This document shows, one piece after another, positions 43,846 through 52,421 of a stretch of DNA of 64,000 nucleotides (position 1 is its first letter; each line of letters begins with the position of its first letter). The DNA lies in the NCBI RefSeq assembly GCF_018613605.1, contig NZ_JAGGPU010000010.1:123946-187945 (forward strand), read 5' to 3'. The notes under the pieces are model-generated. The model ran no database searches. It saw only the letters and a program-made list of their open reading frames with translations, and was not told the origin of the DNA. Made by a program: the position numbers and the translations under genes. This DNA is from Pedobacter sp. ISL-64 (GTDB taxonomy: Bacteria > Bacteroidota > Bacteroidia > Sphingobacteriales > Sphingobacteriaceae).

Positions 43846-45336
43846 ATGAAAAATATTAAAAAATATATATTTATGACGCTTGGGGTTAGTATTTTAGCTT
43901 CAGGGTGTAATAAATTTCGTGAGTTCGGCGATACGAATGTCGATCAAACAAGGGTAGCAAAAGCAGCAACGAAAGCATTGTTAACTTACGCAATACAAAA
44001 AAGTCAGGTTAATGGAGCTACTAATGCTAACCCTACCACAATTTTGTCTTCAACAGGGGCGATTTTTGGGCAGCACATTTCTGAAGGCCCATATTTAACC
44101 GTGTCTCCTTTTAATGATGCAGGAAGTACATTGAACCCAAGCTACTATTCTTTCTATTCTGAGGTTCTTAAAAACTTAAACCAAGTAATTACGTTTGCAA
44201 AGGCAGGGGCGCCAGAAGCAGATGCTGCTGCAAATGGTTCTATAAATAACCAAATAGCTGTAGCCCGTATCATGAAAGCTTATGTGTTTTGGAAAGTAAC
44301 TGATAGATGGGGCGATGTGCCTTATGCTGAGGCCTTAAATAGTGAAAACATTACCCCTAAATTTTCGAAACAGGAAGATATTTATAAAGATCTTTTTAAA
44401 GAACTGAAAGAAGCGGTTGCCCAGATAGATGGTGGTGCTGGACCTACAGGTGATATTCTGTTTGGTGGCGATATGACTTCATGGAAGAAATTTGCAGCTA
44501 CCCAAAGATTGTTAATGGCATTAAGATTATCAAAAGTTTATCCGAATGCAGGTGAGCTAGCAGCAACTGAGTTTGCTTCTGCTGTAGCAGCTACCCCACT
44601 TGCGGCGGGTGAGACATTAACTTATAAGTTTTTAAGCGGTGATCCAAATAACTATAATCCATGGTATAATAATTATAGCATTTCTAATCGTAATGATTTT
44701 GCAATCAGTAAAACTTTAGTTGACATTATGAAGAATAATGGCACAGGTACTGATCCAAGATTGCCAATTTACGGTGAAGTTTTAGCGGGAAATCAAGTTA
44801 TTGGGTTACAGTTTGGTACGCAAGTACAGACAAACATTCCTAATTCTTATAGCCGTATCGGAACTACCTTAAGAGGTGCGGGCTCGCCAGCATATATTTT
44901 TACTGGAGCACAAGTTCAGTTTGCTTTAGCAGAAGCAGCTAAGAGAGGTTGGATAGCTGGTAGTGATGTAGCTGCCGCAACATATTATAATGCGGGTATA
45001 GATGCATCATTGGCTCAGTACGGTGTTGCGAACCCAACATTTAAAACAGCTACAGGTATTGTTTATAACCCTGCAACAGCTTTACAGCAAATTGGTACGC
45101 AAAGATGGATTGCGCTGTATTTGGATGGATGGGAAGCCTGGACAGAATTTAGAAGAACAGGTTTTCCTGCGTTGGTTCCAGGGCCGAACTCGCAAAATGG
45201 AACAGTTATTCCTAGACGTGTTGGATATCCTACAGCAGATCAAACCACAAATAGAGATAATTATAATGCGGCCCTAGCTCAACAAGGCTGGACAAGTAAC
45301 AGTATTAACAACAGAATGTGGTGGGATAAGCCATAA
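43846..45336 (+). CDS. SusD-like lipoprotein 2 (SusD-like_2 type)
   Basis: 496 residues. The lipoprotein signal ends ILASGC (about Cys21), then NKFREFGDTNVDQTRV, a SusD-like_2 start. Conserved stretches VFWKVTDRWGDVPYAEALN and EAWTEFRRTGFPAL are present. Surface lipoprotein partner of SusC 2. A strong palindromic terminator follows. Confidence 0.92.
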   Translation: MKNIKKYIFMTLGVSILASGCNKFREFGDTNVDQTRVAKAATKALLTYAIQKSQVNGATNANPTTILSSTGAIFGQHISEGPYLTVSPFNDAGSTLNPSYYSFYSEVLKNLNQVITFAKAGAPEADAAANGSINNQIAVARIMKAYVFWKVTDRWGDVPYAEALNSENITPKFSKQEDIYKDLFKELKEAVAQIDGGAGPTGDILFGGDMTSWKKFAATQRLLMALRLSKVYPNAGELAATEFASAVAATPLAAGETLTYKFLSGDPNNYNPWYNNYSISNRNDFAISKTLVDIMKNNGTGTDPRLPIYGEVLAGNQVIGLQFGTQVQTNIPNSYSRIGTTLRGAGSPAYIFTGAQVQFALAEAAKRGWIAGSDVAAATYYNAGIDASLAQYGVANPTFKTATGIVYNPATALQQIGTQRWIALYLDGWEAWTEFRRTGFPALVPGPNSQNGTVIPRRVGYPTADQTTNRDNYNAALAQQGWTSNSINNRMWWDKP

Positions 45337-45358
45337 TCGAATTATAAACATTAAATTT

Positions 45359-45391
45359 AAAGGAGCTTTATTAATAAAGCTCCTTTTTTAT
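45359..45391 (+). terminator. Terminator after SusCD pair 2
   Basis: AAAGGAGCTTTAT and ATAAAGCTCCTTT form a near-perfect palindrome followed by TTTTTA. Confidence 0.92.
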
Positions 45392-45405
45392 TAAACCATA
45401 TATTT

Positions 45406-46092
45406 ATGAAAAGATTTATTAAAGCGCTGATTTTTATAACCTTCTTATCAATCAGTATTGTAGATGCTCAAGAGTTTTTTAGATTAAAAGAGTCAATCGG
45501 AATGCCACTTAGGTCCAGAAGCTATGTTGACCTCAAGGGATCGCCATATTTTGTAAATACTTGGAGTAAAGGAATAATTAAACAATCAAACGGACAAAGC
45601 ATTAAGGATATCGATCTGAAATATGACCAGCTCCAGGATGAATTGATATTTAAAGATGCTAAGGGGCAGGAGCTTGGTTTTGCCGTTCCTGTAACCGAAT
45701 TTAAAATTGATTATGTGGTTAATGGCTTAGCAAAATCATCGTTATTCAGAAACGGATTCGAGCCTTTTAGGGGCTCTACTGAATTAAGTTATTATGAAGT
45801 CTTATACAATGGACAATTAAAATTAGCTAAAAAGAATGCTAAAAGGGTAGAAGAATATAGAGAATATAACTCAGCAACAACTACAAAATCAATTATTGAA
45901 AGAACCAAATATTACTATTATACCGCAAATAAGCTATTTGAATTTAATGCGGATAATAAATCAATTATGGCGGCTTTTGGTGAAAGTGCCACCCCTTTAC
46001 TTGAATATATTAAAGAAAATAAATTGAATTTAAAGAAAGAAGAAGATCTGATTAAAGTGTTTAGTTTTTATTCAACCCAATTACATCAATAA
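45406..46092 (+). CDS. Secreted protein of unknown function
   Basis: 228 residues. Signal peptide MKRFIKALIFITFLSISIVDAQ. No family is recognised with certainty. The region GSPYFVNTWSKGIIKQSNGQSIKDIDLKYDQLQDELIFKDAKGQELGF looks like a small beta-sheet domain in which residue types match secreted Bacteroidota proteins of unknown role. The C-terminal part is charged and helical (KNAKRVEEYREYN, LLEYIKENKLNLKKEEDLIKVFSFY). It lies between SusCD pairs 2 and 3, after a terminator, so it is probably transcribed alone. Periplasmic or surface location is inferred. Confidence 0.85.
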   Translation: MKRFIKALIFITFLSISIVDAQEFFRLKESIGMPLRSRSYVDLKGSPYFVNTWSKGIIKQSNGQSIKDIDLKYDQLQDELIFKDAKGQELGFAVPVTEFKIDYVVNGLAKSSLFRNGFEPFRGSTELSYYEVLYNGQLKLAKKNAKRVEEYREYNSATTTKSIIERTKYYYYTANKLFEFNADNKSIMAAFGESATPLLEYIKENKLNLKKEEDLIKVFSFYSTQLHQ

Positions 46093-46244
46093 GGCACTAC
46101 AATCCAAAATGAATAATTTTGTGCTGTTCTTAAGGTTATAAAAGCCAATTAATTTATTGCTGCCCAAGTTTCGCGTATAAAAGAAAGTTTAAAAAAACTT
46201 CTATTCCATCATATAGCCCCTCTCCTTCATGCCGGGCTATTCTT

Positions 46245-46697
46245 ATGAGCAAATTTAAGAAGGGCATGTTTTAAAACAGATTGATTGGAACAAATCCAAC
46301 TATAATGATGCTGGTTGGTTGAAGTCATGACTCTTTAAGCACTTCGGTTATGATGAGATAAACCTAATAGCCAAGGCGATATCATTTTTGAAGATAGGTA
46401 TTTCCTCTACTCTTTTTCTCTTTGTAGTCCACCATAGCTATCCTTTATTGTCTGCCTACATAGTCTCAGTTAATTTTACTGATTAACCATGCTTATAGAA
46501 TAATTACAATAGGTATCATAAACCAGTCCGCATTAAGTAATTTAATCCGATCCAATAGCTATTCCAGCATCAGTACAATTACAACCGCATTAGTGCTTTC
46601 AATAGTGTTTGTAACAATAGAGGAACAATCGTTTAGTAAGTGGCTGATTTTTGGCACAGTTTTTTTATACTCACACAGCGCGGTTTATGACCTCTAA
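46245..46697 (+). pseudogene. Decayed membrane-protein gene
   Basis: Three consecutive reading-frame pieces together make one plausible protein. ATG at 46245 opens MSKFKKG. A shift near 46260 leads to HVLKQIDWNKSNYNDAGWLKS, a TGA, then LFKHFGYDEINLIAKAISF and SSTLFLFVVHHSYPLLSAYI. A second shift near 46470-46486 leads to HAYRIITIGIINQSALSNL, SSISTITTALVLSIVFVTIEE and KWLIFGTVFLYSHSAVYDL, ending in TAA at 46695. The hydrophobic stretches and the ...EE-S-x-x-K-W-L-I-F-G pattern recall a multi-pass transporter, perhaps of the drug/metabolite (EamA) kind. One stop and two frameshifts mean it is not functional. Family assignment is uncertain. Confidence 0.4.
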
Positions 46698-46836
46698 ACA
46701 TTATTTTTCACTTATCTGGGGTTAAAATATGACCGTAGGCGCCCACAAAATTCTACCTTTTGTGGAAAAACTCCCCAAATCCGCCTTTTTAATCAGACAG
46801 GATCATTGTCAAAATAGCGTCATTATGAGGGTTGGT

Positions 46837-46855
46837 TTTGTTAAAATTTGTTAAA
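46837..46855 (+). promoter_or_regulatory. Tandem TTTGTTAAA element upstream of SusC 3
   Basis: The same 19-mer TTTGTTAAAATTTGTTAAA as at 40578, 64 bp before the ATG. The shared sequence and spacing suggest a common promoter or regulator site for SusC 2 and SusC 3. Confidence 0.6.
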
Positions 46856-46919
46856 CTATTAACAAACACCAGTATATTTAGGAATTCAAATAACTATTTC
46901 AATAACTAACTTAAATTTC

Positions 46920-49900
46920 ATGAAAAAACTTTTACAAAGTTTGTTCCTATTGATGTTTGTTGCTTTTAATGCATTGGCACAAGAACGAACAATTACTGGA
47001 ACAGTAACATCTGCTGAGGATAATATTCCCCTACCAGGTGTAAGTGTTAGAGCCATCGGTTCGCAGGCAGTAGCAGTAACGGGCGCTGACGGAAAATACT
47101 CTCTAAGAGTCGGTTCTGCAGTCACAGCAATCCAATTTTCATACATTGGATTTACAAGCAAAACAGTCAATGTTCCTTCATCCAACACCCTGAACGTAGG
47201 ATTAGCTTCTGATTCGAAGAGTCTTGCTGATGTTGTGGTGGTGGCTTATGGTACGCAGAAAAAAGAATCTATTACAGGTTCGGTTTCTAGTATTAGCGCA
47301 AAAGATTTGGAAAAAAGAACTGTAACTAATATTACAGCCTCATTACAAGGTGCAGCCCCAGGCATTTCGGTATTAGCTTCTAATGGGCAGCCAGGTAATA
47401 ATTCAGCTATTCGTATTCGTGGTTTTGGCTCATACTCATCGTCAAATAGCCCGCTTATCGTTTTAGATGGTGCGGTGTATGATGGTAGTGTCGGCGATAT
47501 TAATCAAAATGATGTTGAGAGTATTTCTGTTTTAAAGGATGCATCATCATCAGCTTTGTACGGTTCAAGAGGAGCTAACGGCGTAATTATAGTTACTACT
47601 AAAAAAGGAAAAGGTGCAGAGCCATCAATCAATGTTAATTTTAATCAAGGATGGTCTACCCGTGGAATTCCTGAGTATGAGCGTTTAGATGCTGCTCAAT
47701 ACTATCCAGCGGTTTGGCAAGCGATTAAGAATAACTTAATGTTTTCAGCTTCTCCAGCGCTAACAGATGCTGCTGCGGCAACAAAAGCGTCGGCAGATGT
47801 GTTTACAAACTTAGTTTATAACCCATTCAATGTTCCTGGAGGTCAAGTTGTAGGTACTGATGGTAAACTTAATCCCAATGCATCTTTATTATATAACGAT
47901 TTTAACTGGTATGCACCTTTAGAGCGCACAGGAAAAAGAACAGATGCAAATGTTAGCACAGGAGGAAGAAGCGATAAAACAGATTACTTCGTGTCATTAG
48001 GCTATTTAAAGGATAGTGGCTTCATTCTGAAATCAGACTTCGAACGTTTTAACGCACGTGTGAATGTAAATACTAAACTTAGATCATGGTTAAAAACAGG
48101 TTTGAATTTATCAGGTGCAATGTCTGATGCAAATACTGCAAGTGATGCTTCTACAGGAAACGGTTCAAGTTTTGTCAATCCGTTTTCATTTGCAAGAGGA
48201 ATTGGCCCAATTTATCCAGTACATGCCTTTAATGCAGCTGGAGAGCCAATAGCTAATACTTTAACAGGTGAACAATGGTATGACTATGGTATTCATCCAG
48301 GAGCTGTGAACCGCCCGGCAGGAGCTTCACCGGGTCGAAACGTTGTTTATGAAACTATGCTTAATGATAATGCTTATAGAAGAAGCCAGTTAAGTGCAAG
48401 AAGTTATATTGAGGTGAGGTTCTTGAAAGATTTTACTTTTACACCAACAATTAGCATGGATTTGAGAAACAATAATGTTGATCAGTTCCAAAATCCAATC
48501 GTTGGTGATGGTGCAGGCTCGAACGGTTACAAGTTCCAAAGTAATGCCGTTACTAAATCATATACGTTTAACCAAATCTTAAATTATAACAAAACGATTG
48601 GAAAACACACGATTTCAGTACTAGCAGGCCACGAAAACTATTATTTTAAATATAGAATATTCCAGGCTGAGAGAACAAATATGGTTGCTCGTGGTAACAC
48701 AGAGTTTGCAAATTTTGTTACATCAACTAGTTCATATGGTAGAGAGGATAACGACCGTATTGAGTCTTATTTATCTAAAGCTAGCTACAATTATGATGAT
48801 AAATATTTCATTGATGCGTCGTTAAGACGCGATGGTTCTTCAAGATTTTCTGCAGAACAAAGATGGGGAACATTTTTCTCAGCAGGAGCTACTTGGGCCA
48901 TTAAAAAAGAAAACTTCTTAAAAGATGTAAGCTGGTTAGATGATTTAAGACTAAAAGTTTCATACGGTCAAGTGGGTAATAATGCCTTGCTTGATGGTAG
49001 TGGAAATAACAGGTATTACGGAGATAGAGCCTTTTTTGATCTAGGTTCGAATAGTAATACTGAAGGTGGTGTTTTATTGGCATCTATTGCTACACCTGAT
49101 TTAACCTGGGAAAAACAAAACACGCTAAATACAGGAATTTCATTTGCGTTTTTTGGGAGAAGATTATATGGTGAATTAGAATACTACAACAAACAAGTAG
49201 ATGATTTAATTTTCAGTGTTCCGCAGCCATTATCTGCAGCGGTTACCAGTGTTTATCGTAACATTGGTGCCATGTATAACAGAGGTGTTGAGCTTCAGCT
49301 GGGCGGCGACATTATTCGCGAACAGAATTTTACCTGGGGGTTAATTACCAACTGGAGTATTTTTAAGAACAAGATTACTAAGCTTCCTCCAGAAACCCCA
49401 ACAATTATCAGTGGAACTAAAAAACGAGAGGTAGGGCATGGAATCTATGATTACTGGTTAAGACAATACGCCGGTGTTGATCCAAATGATGGCGCCGCAT
49501 TGTATGTACCTGCTGATGGAACTCTTGCTGCCAACATTCGTACGGTGAATGGTGTACAATACGTAACCAATCAATCATTTGCAAAATTTGATTATTCAGG
49601 TTCGGCAATTCCAGATTTGATGGGCTCGTTTGTAAATACATTCAGTTACAAAGACCTATCGTTATCATTTATGGTAAATTACCAGGTTGGTGGCAAAGCT
49701 TATGATTCTGTTTATCAAGGCTTAATGAGTACAGGTTCTTATGGCGGTGCATTACATCAAGATATCTTAAATTCTTGGACTCCAGCAAATAATACTTCCA
49801 ATACACCAAGAGCTGATTTTGGAGCTACTGCAAATACTAACGCAACATCCAACAGGTGGTTAATTGATGCTTCTTATTGGAGCTTACGTAATATTAACTT

Positions 49901-50093
49901 ATCGTATAATTTGCCTAAAGCTTGGTTAAACAAAATTAAGGTGCCTAGTGCCCGTATTTTTGCAACAGGCGAAAACTTATACCTTCATTCAAAAAGAAAA
50001 GGATTAAATCCTTCTGAATCTTTTGACGGTGTAAATGGTAATACCTATCCTCAAAGCAGAAACTTTAGTTTGGGTATTAATTTAACCTTATAA
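46920..50093 (+). CDS. SusC/RagA-type TonB-linked outer-membrane protein 3
   Basis: 1057 residues. Signal peptide MKKLLQSLFLLMFVAFNALAQ, CarboxypepD_reg-like domain, TonB-box-like DVVVVAYGTQKKESITGSVSSI, plug (ITASLQGAAPGISVLASNGQPG, IRIRGFGSYSSSNSPLIVLDGAVYDG, ISVLKDASSSALYGSRGANGVIIVTTKKG), barrel ending LGINLTL. The AYGTQKKESITGSV wording is that of classical SusC/RagA, unlike pairs 1 and 2. SusD 3 starts 26 bp downstream. Confidence 0.95.
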   Translation: MKKLLQSLFLLMFVAFNALAQERTITGTVTSAEDNIPLPGVSVRAIGSQAVAVTGADGKYSLRVGSAVTAIQFSYIGFTSKTVNVPSSNTLNVGLASDSKSLADVVVVAYGTQKKESITGSVSSISAKDLEKRTVTNITASLQGAAPGISVLASNGQPGNNSAIRIRGFGSYSSSNSPLIVLDGAVYDGSVGDINQNDVESISVLKDASSSALYGSRGANGVIIVTTKKGKGAEPSINVNFNQGWSTRGIPEYERLDAAQYYPAVWQAIKNNLMFSASPALTDAAAATKASADVFTNLVYNPFNVPGGQVVGTDGKLNPNASLLYNDFNWYAPLERTGKRTDANVSTGGRSDKTDYFVSLGYLKDSGFILKSDFERFNARVNVNTKLRSWLKTGLNLSGAMSDANTASDASTGNGSSFVNPFSFARGIGPIYPVHAFNAAGEPIANTLTGEQWYDYGIHPGAVNRPAGASPGRNVVYETMLNDNAYRRSQLSARSYIEVRFLKDFTFTPTISMDLRNNNVDQFQNPIVGDGAGSNGYKFQSNAVTKSYTFNQILNYNKTIGKHTISVLAGHENYYFKYRIFQAERTNMVARGNTEFANFVTSTSSYGREDNDRIESYLSKASYNYDDKYFIDASLRRDGSSRFSAEQRWGTFFSAGATWAIKKENFLKDVSWLDDLRLKVSYGQVGNNALLDGSGNNRYYGDRAFFDLGSNSNTEGGVLLASIATPDLTWEKQNTLNTGISFAFFGRRLYGELEYYNKQVDDLIFSVPQPLSAAVTSVYRNIGAMYNRGVELQLGGDIIREQNFTWGLITNWSIFKNKITKLPPETPTIISGTKKREVGHGIYDYWLRQYAGVDPNDGAALYVPADGTLAANIRTVNGVQYVTNQSFAKFDYSGSAIPDLMGSFVNTFSYKDLSLSFMVNYQVGGKAYDSVYQGLMSTGSYGGALHQDILNSWTPANNTSNTPRADFGATANTNATSNRWLIDASYWSLRNINLSYNLPKAWLNKIKVPSARIFATGENLYLHSKRKGLNPSESFDGVNGNTYPQSRNFSLGINLTL

Positions 50094-50119
50094 TCTTAAA
50101 AAATAGCGTAGAAAGAGAT

Positions 50120-51640
50120 ATGAAAAAGCTTTTAATATTAACCAGCTTAGTGGTAGCTTTAATCGCTCCCGGCTGTAAAAAGGAATACCTTGAAACCAAG
50201 CCAACCGATCAGATTGCTTTGGAAGAGGTGTTCACTTCAACAACAAATGCAAATGCTGTAGTCAGTGGTATTTATGCTTATATGAATACCAGAACTACAA
50301 CCACCACCTCAAACGCACAAGGTAAACCAGGTGTTGGTGGTATCCTGTTGGGTATTGATTTTATGGGAGAGGATTTGCATCAGGCAGCAGCTACATGGTT
50401 CACTTCAACTGGTGAGGGCAACTATGTGTCGCCACGAACTGATACGCATCCGAGTAACCTATACTATTACCGTACCTTTTACCGTATGATTAACAACGCT
50501 AACTATGTGCTTGATAACATAGATTTACCAAGCGTAACAGGATTAGAGTCGGAAAAAATTAGATTGAAAGCAGAAGCTTTAACTATTAGAGCCTATGCAT
50601 ATTCGTATTTAGTGCAATTTTACGGAACAAGATATAATGCTGCAGCAAAACCGAATGTTCAATTGGGCGTTCCATTGGTATTAACCACAGCCGACATTAT
50701 AAAGCCGCGTGCTACGGTAGAAGATGTCTACACTCAGATAGTAGCTGATTTGGATAAGGCAATTGCTTTAAATTCTACCACTAAGACAAACAAAACACAT
50801 GCTGATGTTTGGGTGGCAAGAGGTTTAAGGGCAAGAGTTGCTTTAACCATGCAAGATTATCCGAACGCAATTAAATTTGCAAAAGATGTGATTGATGGTG
50901 GTAAATATCCATTAATGAGCCAATCAGATTATGTAAGTGGTTTTAATAATAATGCGTTATCTGAATTCATGTGGTGTGCAATGCCTACTACTGAGCAAGG
51001 AGATACATTTGGATCCTTTTATGGTCAAATTGCTTATAACGCAAATACCACTTACATGCGTGGTACACCAAAAATGATTAATTCAAATTTATACAATCAA
51101 ATACCTGTTAATGATGTAAGAAGAAAATTATGGGAACCAGCTCCTACAGCGGCTAACTTTCCACTTCCTACAGCAGCATTTACACGTCGTGCATATATGA
51201 GCAGAAAGTTTTCTGTAAAAACGGTTGGCGACCCTTCTTTAGGAGATACACCTTGGATGAGAAGTGCAGAAATGCATTTGATTTTAGCAGAAGCATATGC
51301 ACGTAGCGGTCAGGATCTACTTGCGCAAACTGCATTGTTTGATTTGGTTAAAGTAAGAGATCTAACCGCAGTTAAAACGGTTAAAATCGGAACTGCGTTG
51401 ATTGATGAAATCATGATTAATCGCAGAGTAGAACTTTGGGGTGAAGGTTTCAGATATTTGGACCTAAAACGTTTAAATTTACCTTTAGATAGAACTGCTG
51501 CAAATGTTCCTAACTATGTAGGTACATCAGTAGCAAATCTTTTAACTATTCCTGCGGGCGATGTTAAATTTTTGTTCTTAATTCCTCGTGATGAGTTGAA
51601 TGCAAATCCCCTCATTCCACAGAGCGCTCAAAACCCATAA
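50120..51640 (+). CDS. SusD/RagB lipoprotein 3
   Basis: 506 residues. The lipoprotein signal ends ALIAPGC (about Cys19), then KKEYLETKPTDQIALEEVFTS, a classical RagB/SusD start. The N-terminal SusD-like and C-terminal RagB/SusD domains are both present (IRLKAEALTIRAYAYSYLVQFYG, then MRSAEMHLILAEAYARSGQD and INRRVELWGEGFRYLDLKRLNLPLDR). Surface lid of SusC 3. A terminator follows. Confidence 0.95.
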   Translation: MKKLLILTSLVVALIAPGCKKEYLETKPTDQIALEEVFTSTTNANAVVSGIYAYMNTRTTTTTSNAQGKPGVGGILLGIDFMGEDLHQAAATWFTSTGEGNYVSPRTDTHPSNLYYYRTFYRMINNANYVLDNIDLPSVTGLESEKIRLKAEALTIRAYAYSYLVQFYGTRYNAAAKPNVQLGVPLVLTTADIIKPRATVEDVYTQIVADLDKAIALNSTTKTNKTHADVWVARGLRARVALTMQDYPNAIKFAKDVIDGGKYPLMSQSDYVSGFNNNALSEFMWCAMPTTEQGDTFGSFYGQIAYNANTTYMRGTPKMINSNLYNQIPVNDVRRKLWEPAPTAANFPLPTAAFTRRAYMSRKFSVKTVGDPSLGDTPWMRSAEMHLILAEAYARSGQDLLAQTALFDLVKVRDLTAVKTVKIGTALIDEIMINRRVELWGEGFRYLDLKRLNLPLDRTAANVPNYVGTSVANLLTIPAGDVKFLFLIPRDELNANPLIPQSAQNP

Positions 51641-51660
51641 ATCAAAATCTTAAGATTCTT

Positions 51661-51691
51661 GAGGGCTGTCTAGATAGGCAGCCCTTTTTTT
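51661..51691 (+). terminator. Terminator after SusCD pair 3
   Basis: AGGGCTG and CAGCCCT pair around TCTAGATAGG and are followed by a run of seven or more T. Confidence 0.9.
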
Positions 51692-52020
51692 ATGGACATT
51701 CACTATACCTTATGTTTTTGTCAATAGGGTGATATTTTTCGTCTGTTTTATTTCACTAAAAATAAGCTTTGTGTATGCAATATGGTGTATAAAATAACTT
51801 TTCGTTAGTGTTTTTTTTGCTTTTTGATGATTCAGATAGCTTTTTTGTTTGTTTTGCTATTGTTTTATCGATATTCTAAAATTAGTTTTGTTTTTGTAAG
51901 ATTAGTAGTCTTTTTTCTTTGCTTTATTCTTGATTTGTATCTTTTTTCTATTTATTGTTTGTGTTATAGAGTTTTAAATGTTATTTTGGATTAATTATTA
52001 ACCAAACTAAATTAAATTTC

Positions 52021-52149
52021 ATGAAAAAACCCTTGCAAGATCCGTTTTTGTTGCTATTTTTTGCGTCATTTGCAATGATCCAGAGCCATACGGACACAAA
52101 AGTACCCCCTGCTTTAAATGATGACTCACTTTTTACTCTAAAAGTTTAA
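52021..52149 (+). pseudogene. Fossil of a fifth SusC gene start
   Basis: A 42-codon frame begins MKKPLQDPFLLLFFASFAMIQS, clearly aligned with the SusC signal MKKLLQSLFVLLLFASIAMAQ at 33109, in both DNA and protein. The preceding 27 bp match the conserved SusC leader. After the signal the similarity stops (HTDTKVPPALNDDSLFTLKV, then TAA), so the carboxypeptidase-like, plug and barrel parts are gone. A hairpin of the type that closes these operons follows 45 bp later. Best read as the scar of a deleted SusCD pair; a short functional leader peptide is the alternative. Confidence 0.65.
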
Positions 52150-52193
52150 TGCGAGAAAATTCTAACCACCACAATAATTGTCAATCAGAATAA

Positions 52194-52231
52194 AAAGCAG
52201 CCTTATTAAATCAGATAAGTAAGGTGGCTTT
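52194..52231 (+). terminator. Imperfect hairpin after the SusC fossil
   Basis: AAAGCAGCCTTA and TAAGGTGGCTTT pair with two weak positions. It resembles a worn terminator and could be the leftover end of the lost operon. Confidence 0.45.
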
Positions 52232-52353
52232 AATGCATTATTCTAATTTAACATTAAGATAAAATAGGGAATCTATTTTTGGATTTTATCGATTCATAAT
52301 TAGCTCATTTTGAGTATTTTATTCCTGATTAAGGAGTGTGGCTTTTGGTGATG

Positions 52354-52362
52354 TAAAATTTG
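52354..52362 (+). promoter_or_regulatory. TAAAATTTG box upstream of SusC 4
   Basis: TAAAATTTG, 59 bp before the ATG, also occurs inside the tandem elements upstream of SusC 2 and SusC 3 at 72 and 69 bp. It is close to the -7 consensus TAnnTTTG, with one extra base. Possible shared promoter core. Confidence 0.4.
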
Positions 52363-52421
52363 CATTACAAAATACTAAATCATATATTGCATTATTATTA
52401 ACTAAACTAAATTATTTTTTT

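Larger units (their letters stand above)
46093..46919. other. Gap with decayed coding sequence and SusC 3 promoter region
   Basis: 827 bp without an intact gene. It holds a frameshifted membrane-protein remnant (46245-46697), an AT-rich spacer, a tandem TTTGTTAAA element (46837-46855) and the SusC leader (46901-46919). Confidence 0.6.
51641..52421. other. Gap holding a SusC fossil and the SusC 4 leader
   Basis: 781 bp without an intact gene. It includes the terminator at 51661, a very T-rich stretch (51700-51990), a SusC leader plus broken signal-peptide frame (51994-52149), a hairpin (52194-52231) and the leader of SusC 4 (52391-52421). Confidence 0.65.

Noticed and set aside
52338..52421. 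N-terminal extension of SusC 4
   Set aside because: Would bury the conserved signal peptide 28 residues inside the protein.
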